DNA from: an uncultured Clostridia bacterium
GTDB taxonomy: Bacteria; Bacillota; Clostridia; Christensenellales; Borkfalkiaceae
Assembly (NCBI GenBank): GCA_905235765.1
Contig: CAJOMM010000018.1
Span: forward strand, 1-16,121
Direction: 5' to 3'
Length of the DNA: 16,121 nucleotides
The notes beneath the pieces are model-generated. The model was given only the letters and a program-made list of their open reading frames with translations, did no database searches and had not been told where the DNA came from. Shown here one piece after another: positions 14,671-16,121 of this stretch; the first letter of the stretch is position 1; every line of letters starts with the position of its first letter. The translations under genes and the position numbers were made by a program.

Positions 14671-16121
14671 ATGATAACTAAAAAGTTTTTTGATCCTCTC
14701 AATAATTATTATAAAAGTAAAATAGGTGCCGTTGAAAACGGTAAAAAGGTGAGATTCAGAGTCAAAGGAGAATTTGACTCTGTATTTTTCGTTTACGCTA
14801 AAGACGGAGAACGGGAAATTTACGTTTTAATGGATAAAAAGGCTTCCTGTTTCGAGTTGTTTTGCGAGTTTGACGTCGGTCTATATACTTATTATTTTAT
14901 TGCGGACGGTAAAAAGTTCTACGACGATAGAATTTATCAATTAACGGTTTACGATAAAAATTTTAAAACCCCGGACTGGATAAAGGGTGGGATAATTTAT
15001 CAGATTTTTCCTGACAGGTTTTATCAATCTCCAAACTATGAATACAAATCAGACAGAAAAATTCATCAGAATAAAAGCGACGTGCCGGAGTTTAAGCCGG
15101 ATAAATACGGCGAGGTGAAAAACGACGACTTTTTCGGCGGAAACTTAAAAGGGATAACCGAAAAATTGCCGTATCTGAAATCTTTGTCGGTTTCCGCAAT
15201 ATATTTGAATCCGATATTTAAAGCGTATTCTAATCATAGATACGATACGGGTGATTATTTTACGATAGATCCGATGCTCGGAACCGAAGACGACTTAGTA
15301 AATCTCATTGAAAACGCTAAAGCACTGGGTATTGAAATTATTCTCGACGGAGTATTTAATCACGTCGGAGCGGACAGTTTATATTTTAATAAATATGGTA
15401 ATTACCACTCTTGCGGAGCATATCAAAGCAAAGATTCTCCTTATTACAGTTGGTTTGATTTTATTGATTATCCAAACGATTATCGTAGTTGGTGGGGAAT
15501 AAAAACTCTTCCTTCCGTAAATAAAGACAATAAAGAATTTATCCGTTTGATATGCGGTGAAAAAGGAGTGATTGATAAATATACAAAACTTGGCGTAAAA
15601 GGTTTCAGACTTGACGTGGTGGACGAACTTCCGTCGGAATTTGTTAAAAACATAAGAAGCGCGTTAAAATCATCGGACAAAAATGCAGTTTTAATAGGCG
15701 AAGTGTGGGAAGACGCTTCGAATAAAATTTCATATGGAAAGCGAAGAGAATATCTGTTGGGCAAAGAACTTGATTCCGTAATGAATTACCCGTTAAAAAA
15801 TTCCATAATAGAGTACGTTTTAAGCGGAGATTGTTCCTATTTATCGCAAACCATAAGAGAGCAAATCGATCATTATCCTAAAAAAGTTCTCGATTGTTTG
15901 ATGAATATTCTGTCCACACACGACACTTCAAGGTTGTTATCAATTTTGAGCGGTAAAAATAAAGCTGATTTTACCAAAGAAGAAGACGCCCTCTTTTCTC
16001 TTGATGAGAACGATAAAAAAAATGCCGTATTCAATTTGAAATGCGCCGTGCTTTTGCAGTATACGTTATACGGCGTTCCTTCCGTTTACTACGGCGACGA
16101 AGCCGGACTTGAAGGATTTTA
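14671..16121 (+). CDS. GH13 alpha-amylase family enzyme (maltodextrin/glycogen hydrolase), 3' end outside the window
   Basis: The frame starts at an ATG directly abutting the glgP stop (TAAATG) and stays open to the window edge, giving 483 codons. The first 105 or so residues resemble a beta-sandwich N-terminal domain as in neopullulanase/maltogenic-type enzymes. The barrel begins at GGIIYQIFPDRFYQS. GH13 regions are present: NPIFKAYSNHRYDTGDYF, LDGVFNHVG (D226, H231), nucleophile D315 in GFRLDVVDELP, acid/base E344 in IGEVWEDA, transition-state D418 in STHDTSR, and GVPSVYYGDEAGLEGF near the edge. There is no signal peptide, so it should act in the cytoplasm, on maltodextrins or glycogen limit dextrins. 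Whether it is a hydrolase, neopullulanase or transferring enzyme cannot be told. No good ribosome site is seen, so translation is probably coupled to glgP. Confidence 0.92.
   Translation, partial: MITKKFFDPLNNYYKSKIGAVENGKKVRFRVKGEFDSVFFVYAKDGEREIYVLMDKKASCFELFCEFDVGLYTYYFIADGKKFYDDRIYQLTVYDKNFKTPDWIKGGIIYQIFPDRFYQSPNYEYKSDRKIHQNKSDVPEFKPDKYGEVKNDDFFGGNLKGITEKLPYLKSLSVSAIYLNPIFKAYSNHRYDTGDYFTIDPMLGTEDDLVNLIENAKALGIEIILDGVFNHVGADSLYFNKYGNYHSCGAYQSKDSPYYSWFDFIDYPNDYRSWWGIKTLPSVNKDNKEFIRLICGEKGVIDKYTKLGVKGFRLDVVDELPSEFVKNIRSALKSSDKNAVLIGEVWEDASNKISYGKRREYLLGKELDSVMNYPLKNSIIEYVLSGDCSYLSQTIREQIDHYPKKVLDCLMNILSTHDTSRLLSILSGKNKADFTKEEDALFSLDENDKKNAVFNLKCAVLLQYTLYGVPSVYYGDEAGLEGF

Noticed and set aside
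15308..15502. Short plus-strand open frame inside the GH13 gene, plus several short minus-strand frames across the glg genes
   Set aside because: They lie in alternative frames of well-supported genes, have no ribosome sites, and encode no recognisable protein.

Overview
The window reads as chromosomal DNA from an AT-rich, low-GC Gram-positive bacterium, most likely an anaerobic Clostridia/Bacillota lineage. Supporting this are the strong AGGAG-type ribosome sites, consensus sigma-A promoters, the paired glgC/glgD arrangement typical of Firmicutes, and clostridial-looking protein sequences. No phage, transposon, CRISPR, tRNA or rRNA signal is visible. The lineage call is inference from sequence style and family resemblance, not from a search.

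Region 1 (1-2185, minus strand) is a three-gene ABC importer of the nitrate/sulfonate/taurine/thiamine-precursor type. It is transcribed leftwards as lipoprotein binding protein, then ATPase, then permease. The ATPase stop and permease start overlap as ATGA. The permease reading frame is broken close to its start and runs off the left edge.

Region 2 (2186-4964) holds divergent promoters whose -35 boxes overlap, then a complete valyl-tRNA synthetase gene (valS) with a perfect-consensus promoter, a leader too short for a T-box, and a good intrinsic terminator.

Region 3 (4965-16121, plus strand) is a tightly packed glycogen operon: pgi-glgB-glgC-glgD-glgA-glgP and a GH13 alpha-amylase-like gene cut by the right edge. 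Gaps between genes are 0 to 24 bases. Pgi interconverts fructose-6-P and glucose-6-P. GlgC (probably with the non-catalytic partner GlgD) makes ADP-glucose from glucose-1-P. GlgA extends the alpha-1,4 chain, GlgB adds alpha-1,6 branches, GlgP releases glucose-1-P, and the GH13 enzyme probably trims maltodextrins or glycogen. No phosphoglucomutase or obvious dedicated debranching enzyme lies in the window.

Most of this is ordinary metabolism, and I see no convincing undescribed system. The points most worth a second look are two reading-frame lesions (permease and glgD), the shared -35 divergent promoter, an inverted repeat over the pgi promoter, a lysine-rich N-terminal extension on GlgA, and an alanine replacing the lysine of the usual KxGG motif in GlgA.
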